Positions 13,424-21,956 of a stretch of 64,000 nt of DNA are shown one piece after another (positions within the stretch are counted from its first letter, which is position 1; each line of letters begins with the position of its first letter). Below the pieces are notes generated by a model. That model had not been told where the DNA came from. It saw nothing but the letters and a program-made list of their open reading frames with translations, and searched no databases. Position numbers and translations under genes: made by a program. The DNA is from an uncultured Bacteroidia bacterium (GTDB lineage Bacteria; Bacteroidota; Bacteroidia; Bacteroidales; UBA932), in the NCBI GenBank assembly GCA_902790635.1, contig CADASN010000001.1:62001-126000 (forward strand). Direction: 5' to 3'.

Positions 13424-14641
13424 ATGGAAGAATTAGCTATTTCCCTCGATACTGTCTGGATGCTGCTTGCAGCCATGCTCGTTTTCTTCATGCAACCGGG
13501 TTTCGCGCTGTGTGAGGCGGGATTCACCCGCAGCAAGAACACAGCGAACATCCTGATGAAGAATTTCGTTGACTTCATGTTCGGCTCCCTGCTGTTCTGG
13601 CTGGTCGGCTTCGGCTTTATGTTCGGCAGCGACGGTGCCGGTTTTATCGGTGCACCCAACTGGGGCGACCTGTCTTTCTATAAGAGTGACTTGCCCGTGG
13701 AGGGTTTCCTGATTTTCCAGACGGTCTTCTGTGCCACCTCCGCCACGATTGTGAGTGGTGCGATGGCCGAGCGGACCAAGTTCTCGATGTATCTGATATA
13801 CAGTGCATTTATCTCGCTTTTCATCTATCCGGTCGAGGGCCATTGGACCTGGGGTGGCGGCTGGCTGAGCGAGCTGGGCTTCCACGATTTCGCCGGATCG
13901 GCGATTGTCCACAGCGTGGGCGGTGTCCTGGCGCTGATCGGCGCGATTGCGCTCGGCCCGCGGATTGGCAAATATACCGCCGACGGGAAAAGCCGTGCGA
14001 TCCCCGGCCACAACTTGACCATGGCTGCTCTCGGCGTCTTCATCCTCTGGATGGGATGGTTCGGCTTCAACCCGGGCTCACAACTGGCCGCCAGCGGGGA
14101 AGTGAACCGAACGGCAATCTCCCACGTTTTCCTGACGACCAATCTCGCGGCGGCGGCAGGCGGTGTGGCGACCCTGTTCCTGACCTGGATTAAGTATGGA
14201 AAACCCTCACTGTCCCTGACCCTCAACGGCGTTCTCGCCGGTCTGGTCGGCATCACGGCGGGCTGCGATGTGGTCTCTCCGCTGGGCGCCGTGGTCATCG
14301 GCTTCGTCTGCGGCATCGTGCTGGTCTTTGCCATTGAATTCATTGACCGTAAACTGCACATCGACGACCCGGTGGGTGCGTCCTCCGTCCACGGCGTCTG
14401 TGGCATCCTGGGAACGCTCATGACCGGCCTGCTGGCCACCGATGGCGGTCTCTTCTGTGGGGGAGGCTGGCACTTCTTCGGTGTCCAGTGCCTGGGTATC
14501 CTGGTCATCGACCTCTGGGCGGCGTCGACCGGTTTCCTGCTTTTCTTCGGCATCAAGAAATTCCATGGACTGCGTGTCGGAAAACGTGTCGAAGAGGAAG
14601 GCCTGGACATTTACGAGCACGGCGAAAGCTGTTATAACTAA
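13424..14641 (+). CDS. amtB: Ammonium transporter
   Basis: The 405-residue protein has about eleven hydrophobic helices, as in Amt/Mep channels, and conducts ammonium or ammonia across the inner membrane. The start MEELAISLDTVWML leads into helix 1, and MQPGFALCEAGFTRSKN is the family signature at the end of it. The conserved pore histidine regions occur in VHSVGG and SVHGVCG. No long signal peptide precedes helix 1. It is sandwiched between glnK and asnB; the PII partner next door implies regulation by direct binding. Confidence 0.96.
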   Translation: MEELAISLDTVWMLLAAMLVFFMQPGFALCEAGFTRSKNTANILMKNFVDFMFGSLLFWLVGFGFMFGSDGAGFIGAPNWGDLSFYKSDLPVEGFLIFQTVFCATSATIVSGAMAERTKFSMYLIYSAFISLFIYPVEGHWTWGGGWLSELGFHDFAGSAIVHSVGGVLALIGAIALGPRIGKYTADGKSRAIPGHNLTMAALGVFILWMGWFGFNPGSQLAASGEVNRTAISHVFLTTNLAAAAGGVATLFLTWIKYGKPSLSLTLNGVLAGLVGITAGCDVVSPLGAVVIGFVCGIVLVFAIEFIDRKLHIDDPVGASSVHGVCGILGTLMTGLLATDGGLFCGGGWHFFGVQCLGILVIDLWAASTGFLLFFGIKKFHGLRVGKRVEEEGLDIYEHGESCYN

Positions 14642-14652
14642 TCTGTTGAGCC

Positions 14653-16320
14653 ATGTGTGGAATTATCGGAATATTCAATGTGCCGGAACAGTCTGACGCA
14701 CTGCGTCGGAAGGCCCTGGAGATGAGTCGCAGGATCCGTCATCGCGGACCGGACTGGAGCGGCATCTGGTGTGGCGGCAGCGCTGTCCTGTGCCATGAGC
14801 GCCTGAGCATCGTGGATCCGGAATCGGGCGGGCAGCCCCTGATCTCTCCCGACGGGAAGCAGGTGCTGGCTGTGAACGGAGAGATCTACAATCACCAGGA
14901 GATCCGTCGCCGCTATGCCGGGAAATACGATTTCCAGACGGGCAGCGACTGTGAGGTGATCCTGGCCCTTTACCGCGACAAAGGGCCGGATTTTCTGGAG
15001 GAACTCAGCGGCATCTTCGCTTTTGCGCTTTATGATGCTGAAAAGGACGCCTTCCTGATCGCCCGTGACCCCATCGGGGTGATCCCCCTGTACATCGGCT
15101 ACGATGACGCCGACGGCAAGGTCTATGTGGCCAGCGAGCTGAAAGCGCTGGAGGGGCAGTGCGAACGCTACGAACCTTTCCTGCCCGGGCACTGCTACTG
15201 GAGTCGCGAACCCGGGATGCAGCGCTGGTACACGCGGGACTGGATGGACTATGATGCGGTCAAGGACGGCCCAGCCTCCACCCTGGCCGTACGGGAGGCC
15301 CTGATGGATGCCGTGAGACGGCAATTGATGTCGGATGTGCCCTATGGGGTACTGCTTTCCGGTGGTCTGGATTCCTCCGTCATCTCGGCCATTGCTGAGA
15401 AATACAGCGCGATGCGTATCGAAGACGATTCGCGGACGCGGGCCTGGTGGCCGCGTCTGCACTCTTTTGCCGTTGGACTGAAAGGAGCGCCGGACCTGGA
15501 GAAGGCCAGACGTGTGGCGGAATCCATCGGCACCGTCCACCATGAGATCAATTATACGATCCAGGAGGGCCTGGACGCTATCCGGGACGTGATTTACTAT
15601 ACGGAGACCTACGATGTCACGACCATCCGCGCTTCCACGCCGATGTACCTGCTTGCCCGTGTCATCAAGTCGATGGGTATCAAGATGGTACTCTCCGGCG
15701 AAGGGGCGGACGAGATTTTTGGCGGCTATCTGTATTTCCACAAGGCCCCCGATGCGCGCGCCTTCCATGAAGAGACGGTTCGCAAACTCTCCAAACTGCA
15801 CCTGTATGACTGCCTGCGGGCGAACAAGAGCCTGTCGGCATGGGGTGTGGAAGGCCGGGTTCCCTTCCTCGACAAGGAGTTCCTGGACGTGGCGATGCGC
15901 CTGAATCCGGAGGCCAAAATGTGTCCGGGCGGCACCATTGAGAAAAGGATTGTGCGGGAGGCTTTTGCCGACATGCTGCCGGAGGATGTGGCCTGGAGAC
16001 AGAAGGAGCAGTTCAGCGACGGTGTGGGGTACTCCTGGATCGATACCTTGAAACGGGTGACGTCGGAAGCCGTCACCGACGCTCAGATGGCGCATGCCGC
16101 GGAGCGTTTCCCGATCCATCCGCCGAAGTGCAAGGAGGAGTATTTCTACCGTTCGATCTTTGCAGAACTGTTCCCGAGCGAAAGCGCTGCCCGTTCTGTG
16201 CCGAGCGAGGCCAGCGTAGCGTGCTCCACGGCCGTTGCGCTTGCCTGGGACGCATCGTTCCAGGGAAAGAACGACCCCAGCGGCCGGGCGGTCGCCGGGG
16301 TCCACGAAAGAGCCTATTGA
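14653..16320 (+). CDS. asnB: Asparagine synthetase B, glutamine-hydrolysing
   Basis: It makes asparagine from aspartate, ATP and glutamine. The 555 residues match E. coli AsnB. The mature protein begins with the amidotransferase nucleophile Cys2 (MCGIIGIF), and the synthetase domain carries the pyrophosphate loop LSGGLDSS near residue 236. It starts 11 bases after amtB and closes the nitrogen block. It is the fourth class I or class II glutamine amidotransferase-type enzyme here beside GltB, PyrG and the PurF-like protein. It ends convergently with the gene at 16345. Confidence 0.96.
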   Translation: MCGIIGIFNVPEQSDALRRKALEMSRRIRHRGPDWSGIWCGGSAVLCHERLSIVDPESGGQPLISPDGKQVLAVNGEIYNHQEIRRRYAGKYDFQTGSDCEVILALYRDKGPDFLEELSGIFAFALYDAEKDAFLIARDPIGVIPLYIGYDDADGKVYVASELKALEGQCERYEPFLPGHCYWSREPGMQRWYTRDWMDYDAVKDGPASTLAVREALMDAVRRQLMSDVPYGVLLSGGLDSSVISAIAEKYSAMRIEDDSRTRAWWPRLHSFAVGLKGAPDLEKARRVAESIGTVHHEINYTIQEGLDAIRDVIYYTETYDVTTIRASTPMYLLARVIKSMGIKMVLSGEGADEIFGGYLYFHKAPDARAFHEETVRKLSKLHLYDCLRANKSLSAWGVEGRVPFLDKEFLDVAMRLNPEAKMCPGGTIEKRIVREAFADMLPEDVAWRQKEQFSDGVGYSWIDTLKRVTSEAVTDAQMAHAAERFPIHPPKCKEEYFYRSIFAELFPSESAARSVPSEASVACSTAVALAWDASFQGKNDPSGRAVAGVHERAY

Positions 16321-16356
16321 GCTCCGGCCGGGTGTGTAAGCCCGCTACGGGAGCTC
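16319..16356. terminator. Hairpin between convergent asnB and 3-keto-disaccharide hydrolase genes
   Basis: GAGCTCC at 16319-16325 pairs with GGAGCTC at 16350-16356, with a smaller CGGG/CCCG stem inside. It covers both stop-codon regions, so it could terminate from either side, but there is no T-run. Confidence 0.35.
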
Positions 16357-17100
16357 CTTGATCTTGATGTTGCGGTAGGAGACGTGGTCTCCGTGATCCT
16401 GGAGGAGGATGTAGCCTTGCTCGGCGTTGCCGAAATTCGGCCAGTCACGGTATTTGCTGTAGGCCACGAGGGCGTTCCACATCGGATTGTTGCGCTCATA
16501 CTCCAGCAGCTTGTGCCCGTTGAGCCAATGCTCGACGTGGTTGCCGTTCACGATGATCATCGCACGGTACCAGCCATCGACGGTGCGGCTCTCCCATTCG
16601 CCTTTTGGGGCGGGGATCAGGTCGTACAGCGACCCCAGGGTGCGGTTGCCTTTGACGCCCAGCTTGGCGTCGGGGTGCAGCTCGTCGTCCAGGACCTGGA
16701 ACTCGCAGCCGATGGAGGAGCCGGCGCCCTGGTTCATGAACGGGTCCACGAAGTATTTGATGCCGCTGTTGGCGCCGGGCGTAATCTTGAACTCGACCTT
16801 GAGGATGAAGTTGCGGTACTGGCGGTCGGTGATGATGTCGCCGCCGTTCCGGCTCTCTCCGCCGTCGCCCTTGTTGACGGACAGGACGCCGTCCTCGATG
16901 GTCCAGCCGTGGTCGGGGAAAGAGCCCAGTTTGCGGGCGCTCTGCCAGCCTGCGGAGGTCTTGCCGTCAAAGAGAAGCCTCCAGCCGTCGGCTTGCTCTT
17001 CCGGGGTCAGGGTGTTGGGGAGGGTGCGGCCCGGCTGTGCAAAGAGCGCCGTAGCGGAAAGGAGCAGCGAGAACGCTGCCAGATAGATTATTCTGCTCAT
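16345..17100 (-). CDS. Exported 3-keto-disaccharide hydrolase family protein (DUF1080)
   Basis: The 251-residue protein begins with a signal peptide ([22 protein letters not shown]) and then one jelly-roll domain typical of DUF1080 proteins, which hydrolyse 3-keto-glycosides. Seen motifs are [34 protein letters not shown] and the C-terminal [22 protein letters not shown]. The start at 17100 was chosen for the signal peptide; the longer frame upstream overlaps the divergent gene and is not expected to be coding. It acts in the periplasm or outside. No partner 3-dehydrogenase is in the window. Confidence 0.9.
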   Translation of the reverse strand: MSRIIYLAAFSLLLSATALFAQPGRTLPNTLTPEEQADGWRLLFDGKTSAGWQSARKLGSFPDHGWTIEDGVLSVNKGDGGESRNGGDIITDRQYRNFILKVEFKITPGANSGIKYFVDPFMNQGAGSSIGCEFQVLDDELHPDAKLGVKGNRTLGSLYDLIPAPKGEWESRTVDGWYRAMIIVNGNHVEHWLNGHKLLEYERNNPMWNALVAYSKYRDWPNFGNAEQGYILLQDHGDHVSYRNIKIKELP

Positions 17101-17163
17101 GGGTTCGGTATGTGGCTTGTTCTGCAAGATAGTTTTTTTTGGAGGAATTACCAAGAGAAAGTG

Positions 17164-17171
17164 TAACTTTG
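17164..17171 (+). promoter_or_regulatory. -7 promoter box TAACTTTG for the M64 peptidase gene
   Basis: The box matches TAnnTTTG and ends 4 bases before the ATG at 17176, so the mRNA may be leaderless. Confidence 0.5.
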
Positions 17172-17175
17172 GCGT

Positions 17176-18408
17176 ATGAACAGATGCTGGTTGACCCTTT
17201 TGGCTGCGTTCGGCGCAGCCTGCTGCCTGGCGGCGCAGCCGCTGCCGGAGCCGCTGACCGAGCGCACGCTCCGTGTGGATTATACTTTTTCCGGGACGGA
17301 CAAGTCCTGCACCATCGCGCTGGACAAGCTGGCCTGCTTCGACGGCTGGGCCGGGCGGCGCGTGCACCTGGACGAGGCGGCGCTGCGGGGCAACGGCCAG
17401 ATCCGGATGCATGATGCGCAGACGGGCCGGCTGCTCTATTGCAACTCCTTTGCTACGCTGTTCCAGGAGTGGCAGGCAACGGAGGAGGCAAGACATGTGC
17501 AGAAGAGTTTCGAGAACGTGTTCCTGCTGCCGATGCCGTCCGTGCCCGTGGACGTGACGCTGGTCCTGTATGATGCGCACCGGCAGGTGGCGGCCCGGAT
17601 GACGCATCGCGTGGATCCGGCCGACATCCTGATCCGGCGCATCGGTGCGAATCCGCCCGCTACGCGGGATATCTTGCGGAGCGGCTCAGCGGAGGAGTGC
17701 ATCGACGTGGTGATCCTGCCCGAAGGCTATACGGCCGGGGAGATGGAAAGCTTCTACGCAGATGCGGCTGCAGCCGTGGAGAGTTTCATGAACCATCAGG
17801 TGTTCAGCGAGTTGCGCGACCGCTTCAATTTCGTGGCGGTGGAGCTGCCTTCCGCGGAGAGCGGCGTGAGCGTGCCCCGGAAAGGGGAGTGGAAGGACAC
17901 GGCGCTGGGCTCGCACTTCGATACCTTCTATTCCGCCCGCTACCTGACCACCCTGCAGATCGGCCGGATGCACGACCTGCTGGCGGGGATCCCGTACGAA
18001 CATATCATCATCCTGGCGAATACGGACACGTACGGTGGGGGCGGAATCTTCAACTCCTATACGCTGACCACGGCGCACCACGCATCTTTCCGGCCCGTGG
18101 TGGTCCACGAATTCGGTCATAGCTTCGGCGGGCTGGCGGACGAGTATGACTATGGCGACGAAGTCTATTATTTCCCGGATGTGGAGCCCTGGGAGCCGAA
18201 CATCACGACGCAGGCGGATTTCGGCGCCAAATGGTCGTCCATGCTGGGGCGCGACGGAGTGGGGCTCGTCGAGGGTGCCGGCTACCAGGCCAAGGGGGTC
18301 TGGCGTGCTACGGAGGACTGCCGGATGCGCACCAATACCTGCCCGGATTTCTGTCCCGTCTGCGCCGAGGCGATCCGCGCGATGGTACGGTTCTACACGG
18401 GGGATTAG
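17176..18408 (+). CDS. Exported M64 family (IgA peptidase-like) zinc metalloprotease
   Basis: The 410-residue protein has a signal peptide ([21 protein letters not shown]), an N-terminal beta domain of the M64_N type to about residue 140, and a C-terminal peptidase domain. His311-Glu312 and His315 in [17 protein letters not shown] form the zinc site, with Asp322 the probable third ligand. [16 protein letters not shown] sequence ([11 protein letters not shown]) is also typical of the family. The prototype of M64 is a clostridial IgA protease, but most gut M64 proteins have unknown substrates. It runs divergently from 16345-17100 and overlaps thiL by 4 bases at the 3' ends. Confidence 0.9.
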   Translation: MNRCWLTLLAAFGAACCLAAQPLPEPLTERTLRVDYTFSGTDKSCTIALDKLACFDGWAGRRVHLDEAALRGNGQIRMHDAQTGRLLYCNSFATLFQEWQATEEARHVQKSFENVFLLPMPSVPVDVTLVLYDAHRQVAARMTHRVDPADILIRRIGANPPATRDILRSGSAEECIDVVILPEGYTAGEMESFYADAAAAVESFMNHQVFSELRDRFNFVAVELPSAESGVSVPRKGEWKDTALGSHFDTFYSARYLTTLQIGRMHDLLAGIPYEHIIILANTDTYGGGGIFNSYTLTTAHHASFRPVVVHEFGHSFGGLADEYDYGDEVYYFPDVEPWEPNITTQADFGAKWSSMLGRDGVGLVEGAGYQAKGVWRATEDCRMRTNTCPDFCPVCAEAIRAMVRFYTGD

Positions 18409-19391
18409 CGTTTCTTGAAGTGATCGAAGCCGGCGGCGGAGGGGGTGCCGCCGCGCCAGGTGATCCGCCGCCCTGGTCCCGGACGAGCGGAGAGGATGCG
18501 TCCGATGACGAAATGCGGGGTGGTGAGCACCATCTCTGCCTGCCGGCTGCAGGTGAACAGGAGTTCGTAGTCTTCGCCCCCGCCGGCGGCGAGCGCCAGC
18601 GGATCCCAGCCGTAGCGCTTGCAGACGCGCTTCAGCACCGCGGACAGGGGAATGGCGTCCACGTCGATCTCGGCGGAGAGATCCGAGGCCTCCAGGATGT
18701 GCTCCAGGTCGGAGCTGATCCCGTCCGAGATGTCCATCATGGCGTGTACGTAGAGGTTGGAGGCCAGCTCCAGGCCTTCGGGTACGCGCGGCACAGGCCG
18801 GTAGTGCCGCTCGATGAGCCGCTGTACGTCGGCGTCGCGCTCCACCCCCTGGAGGATGGCTTTCAGTCCGGCTGCCGAGTCGCCCAGCGGGCCGGTCACG
18901 CAGATCAGGTCGTTGCTCATGGCGCTGCTGCGCAGCCGGGCCTTGCCGGAAGGGCATTCGCCCAGGACGGCCACGTTGATGCAGATGCGGTCGGGGGAAG
19001 CGGTGGTGTCCCCGCCCAGCAGGGCGGTGTCGAAGCGCCCGGAGATGTCGGCGTAGCCGTTCATGAACGCTTCGATCCAGCCGGGATCGAGATTGGCGGG
19101 CAGGGCCAGGGAAAGGAACGTGGCGGTCGGACGGCCGCCCATCGCGGCGATGTCGCTGAGATTGACGGCAGCGGATTTCCAACCCAGGTCGTACGGGGTG
19201 ATGTCCTCGCGCAGGAAATGTGTCCCTTCCACGAGCATATCCGTGCTCACGAGCGTGTCGTTTCCGCTGCGCTGCGGGATCACGGCGCAGTCGTCCCCGA
19301 TCCCCGTGACCCCGGACGGGGCCGGGAAACGCGAGCGGATCCGGTCGATCAGGCCGAATTCTCCCAGTTCGGCAAGGCTGTCAGGTCGCAT
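18405..19391 (-). CDS. thiL: Thiamine-monophosphate kinase
   Basis: ThiL phosphorylates thiamine monophosphate to the active diphosphate with ATP. The 328 residues begin MRPDSLAELGEFGLIDRI and contain GIGDDCAVI and STDMLVEGTHF (metal and nucleotide binding), NLSDIAAMGGRP, LLGGDTTAS, MDISDGISSDL and GGGEDYELLF, all diagnostic for the PurM/ThiL fold. The ATG at 19391 was preferred to one 48 bases upstream, because the extra 16 residues are hydrophobic and the -7 box sits between the two starts. No other thiamine gene is in the window. Confidence 0.95.
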   Translation of the reverse strand: MRPDSLAELGEFGLIDRIRSRFPAPSGVTGIGDDCAVIPQRSGNDTLVSTDMLVEGTHFLREDITPYDLGWKSAAVNLSDIAAMGGRPTATFLSLALPANLDPGWIEAFMNGYADISGRFDTALLGGDTTASPDRICINVAVLGECPSGKARLRSSAMSNDLICVTGPLGDSAAGLKAILQGVERDADVQRLIERHYRPVPRVPEGLELASNLYVHAMMDISDGISSDLEHILEASDLSAEIDVDAIPLSAVLKRVCKRYGWDPLALAAGGGEDYELLFTCSRQAEMVLTTPHFVIGRILSARPGPGRRITWRGGTPSAAGFDHFKKR

Positions 19392-19397
19392 ATAGGA

Positions 19398-19405
19398 CAA
19401 ATATA
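19398..19405 (-). promoter_or_regulatory. -7 promoter box TATATTTG for thiL
   Basis: On the minus strand TATATTTG ends 6 bases before the thiL ATG, so transcription could begin at or next to the start codon. Confidence 0.5.
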
Positions 19406-19416
19406 AGAAAAAGATG

Positions 19417-19425
19417 TAAATTTGC
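19417..19425 (+). promoter_or_regulatory. -7 promoter box TAAATTTGC for the DUF1232-mtaB unit
   Basis: This is a consensus box ending 4 bases before the ATG at 19430. It lies back to back with the thiL box only 11 bases away, giving a very compact divergent promoter. Confidence 0.6.
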
Positions 19426-19429
19426 ATGT

Positions 19430-19807
19430 ATGAAAGCACCCCGGAACCTGGAGAAATACATCCCCGACTACGATCCCAAGCGTTTCCTCAAGAAGCTGCA
19501 CTGCGTCTTCCGGCGGCTGGGAGCGAAGGCGGTCTATTATGCCCTGATCCTGTATTATGCGATGCAGGACCCCCAGGTGTCCGGCAAGGACAAGGGGATC
19601 ATCATCGGCGCGCTGGGCTATTTCCTGCTGCCCTTCGACCTGATGCCGGACTTCATCCCCGGCATCGGCTTCACCGATGACATCGCTGCGTTGACCGTGG
19701 CCATCTACAAAGTCTGGAAATGCATCACCCCGCTGGTCAAGAGCCAGGCCGAAAGCAAAGTCTATGAGTGGTTCGGCGATGTGGACCAGAGCGACCTGAT
19801 CATATGA
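19430..19807 (+). CDS. YkvA family protein (DUF1232)
   Basis: A 125-residue protein with the DUF1232 core at about residues 57-95: DKGIIIGALGYFLLPFDLMPDFIPGIGFTDD in short form, with the characteristic YFLLPFDLMPD and GFTDD segments. The family is a small membrane-associated helical unit of unknown function found in many bacteria. One or two hydrophobic helices are visible. Its stop overlaps the mtaB start in an ATGA, so the two are probably co-translated, though no functional link is known. Confidence 0.85.
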   Translation: MKAPRNLEKYIPDYDPKRFLKKLHCVFRRLGAKAVYYALILYYAMQDPQVSGKDKGIIIGALGYFLLPFDLMPDFIPGIGFTDDIAALTVAIYKVWKCITPLVKSQAESKVYEWFGDVDQSDLII

Positions 19808-21084
19808 AAGCGGCACTGCTGACCCTGGGCTGCAAGCTCAATTTCGCCGAAACGGCGACCTACGAACGCGGCCTGCTGGCCGCGGGTCTGGAGATCGTCC
19901 CGTGGAACCGCCAGGCGGACGTCTATCTGGTCAACACCTGCTCGGTCACGGCCACGTCCGACAGCAAATCCCGCAACCTCATCCGCAAGGTACACCGCGT
20001 CAATCCGGCCGCGCACATCGTGGTGACAGGCTGCAGCGCCGAGCTGCGCCGCGCCGCAATCGAGCGGATTGAGGGAGTCTCCCGCGTGTTCGGAGCCGAT
20101 GAAAAAGGCCGGGTGGTCCCGGAAACGCTGGCCCTGCTGGGGATCGATGCCGCCGGCCGGTCCTCCGGGGGTCCGGAAGTCGCGGATCCGGAGGAGCCGC
20201 AGCGGGTTTTTGCGGCCTATTCCTCCGCCGAGTCCCGTACGCGTGCGTTCTTGAAAGTCCAGGACGGATGCAATAACTATTGTAAATACTGCACGGTCCC
20301 GTATGCCCGCGGGGAGAGCCGCAACCTGCCGGTTGCGAGCTGCGTGCACTGCGCGGAGCGGATTGCCGCCGAGGGGGTCCGGGAGATCGTGCTCACCGGC
20401 GTCAATACCGGGGACTTCGGGCGGACGAGCGGCGAGTCTTTCCTCGACCTGCTGAAGGCGCTGAACGGCGTCGAAGGCATCGAGCGCTACCGCATCTCCA
20501 GCATCGAGCCGAACCTGCTCACGGAGGAGATCGTGGACTGGATTGCTTCCGGTACCAAGTTCCAGCCGCATTTCCACATCCCCCTCCAGACCGGTTCCGA
20601 CGAACTGCTCGCGCGGATGGGGCGCCACTATGACACCGCCTTTTTCGCAGAGCGGCTGGAGATGATCCGCCGCAAGATGGAGCGGCCCGGTGGTCCGAAA
20701 GTCTTCTTTGGCATTGATGTGATGGTCGGGCTGCCCGGTGAGACGGAGGCGCTTTTCGCGCAGACCATGCGTTTCATCGAGCGCGTGCATCCGGCTTTCA
20801 TCCACGTGTTTCCGTATTCCCGGCGCCCGGGGACCCCGGCGGCGGAGATGCCGGATCAGGTGGACGAGGCTGTCAAGAAGCAGCGCGTGGCCGCGCTGGA
20901 GGAGCTTTGTGCGCGCCTGCAGCTGGAGTTCCGCGAAGCCAACCGGGGCGTACGCGAGCGCGTGCTTTTCGAATCTACGGAGCGCGGCGGCATGATGGAA
21001 GGCTATACGGGCAATTATCTCCGCGTCACGCGGCCCTACGACCCGGCGCTGGTGGGTACGCTGGTCGATGTAGTTTTGGATTGA
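19804..21084 (+). CDS. mtaB: tRNA (N6-threonylcarbamoyladenosine-C2)-methylthiotransferase
   Basis: MtaB adds a methylthio group to t6A37 of tRNAs that read ANN codons. The 426-residue protein has the N-terminal MTTase domain with cysteines in LTLGC (Cys10), VNTCSV and VTGCSA, which bind one 4Fe-4S cluster. Cys156, Cys160 and Cys163 in DGCNNYCKYC form the radical SAM motif. A TRAM-like end follows (FESTERGGMMEGYTGNYLRV). The ATG at 19804 gives the canonical MKAALLTLGCKLN start. TsaD, needed for the preceding t6A step, is encoded at 27330. Confidence 0.95.
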   Translation: MKAALLTLGCKLNFAETATYERGLLAAGLEIVPWNRQADVYLVNTCSVTATSDSKSRNLIRKVHRVNPAAHIVVTGCSAELRRAAIERIEGVSRVFGADEKGRVVPETLALLGIDAAGRSSGGPEVADPEEPQRVFAAYSSAESRTRAFLKVQDGCNNYCKYCTVPYARGESRNLPVASCVHCAERIAAEGVREIVLTGVNTGDFGRTSGESFLDLLKALNGVEGIERYRISSIEPNLLTEEIVDWIASGTKFQPHFHIPLQTGSDELLARMGRHYDTAFFAERLEMIRRKMERPGGPKVFFGIDVMVGLPGETEALFAQTMRFIERVHPAFIHVFPYSRRPGTPAAEMPDQVDEAVKKQRVAALEELCARLQLEFREANRGVRERVLFESTERGGMMEGYTGNYLRVTRPYDPALVGTLVDVVLD

Positions 21085-21085
21085 A

Positions 21086-21952
21086 ATGGAAATGAGAGCA
21101 AAATTGACTTTTCTCGGCACGGGTACCTCGTCCGGTATCCCCATGATCGCCTGCGACTGCGATGTCTGCCGCTCGGCAGACCCGCGCGACAAGCGGCTGC
21201 GCGCCTCCGCGCTGGTCGAATACGGCGGGCTGACCATCCTGGTGGACGCCGGTCCGGATTTCCGCTGCCAGATGCTGCGTCAGGATGTGCGTCACCTGGA
21301 TGCCATCCTGCTGACACACAACCATAAGGACCACACCGGTGGACTGGACGACATCCGCGCATTCAACGTGGCGGAGCGCCATCCCGTCAATATCTGGTGC
21401 GAGAAATATGTCGAGGATACCTTGCGGCGCGAGTACGCCTATGCCTTTGCGGAGCAGAAATATCCCGGCGCGCCGGAATGGCGTGTGCACAACATCGACG
21501 GCGCGCACCCCTTCCGGGTGCATTCCAACGCCAATGAGGAGATCCTTTCCTGGGAAAAGGGTTTCGGCTACCACCACCTGCCGCCGCAGTCCGCGCCGGA
21601 TGCTTCCGTGGAGATCATCCCCATCCATGGCTGGCACCACCGGGAGAAGAAACTCTCCGTGCTGGGTTACCGTTTCGGCAACATCGCTTACCTGACCGAT
21701 ATCAAGCAGCTGGACAGCGAGGCGGAGCTGGAGAAACTGAAAGGCGTGGAATACGTCACGCTCGGCTGCGTCAAGGTCGAAGACCACCACGCGCACCCCT
21801 CCCTGCAGGAGACGCTGGATTTCTTCGCGAAAGTCGGGGCGCGGGAGTCCTATATCACGCATCTGTCGCACCAGCTGCCCCGGCATGCCGTGTTCGCGGA
21901 CATGCTTCCGCCCCACGTCCATCCGGCGTATGACGGGCTGGTCATCGGGTAG
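21086..21952 (+). CDS. MBL-fold metallo-hydrolase (PhnP-like)
   Basis: The 288-residue protein has the metallo-beta-lactamase fold: FLGTGTSSGIP at the start, the metal-binding HNHKDH motif (LTHNHKDHTGGLDD) near residue 75, and later histidines in GWHHREKK and THLSHQLPRH. CDCDVCRSADPRDKRLR resembles the cysteine-rich stretch of PhnP-type phosphodiesterases. The exact substrate is unknown; cyclic phosphodiester hydrolysis is the nearest guess. It starts 1 base after mtaB, and a second ATG at 21092 is possible. Confidence 0.88.
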   Translation: MEMRAKLTFLGTGTSSGIPMIACDCDVCRSADPRDKRLRASALVEYGGLTILVDAGPDFRCQMLRQDVRHLDAILLTHNHKDHTGGLDDIRAFNVAERHPVNIWCEKYVEDTLRREYAYAFAEQKYPGAPEWRVHNIDGAHPFRVHSNANEEILSWEKGFGYHHLPPQSAPDASVEIIPIHGWHHREKKLSVLGYRFGNIAYLTDIKQLDSEAELEKLKGVEYVTLGCVKVEDHHAHPSLQETLDFFAKVGARESYITHLSHQLPRHAVFADMLPPHVHPAYDGLVIG

Positions 21953-21956
21953 CTCG

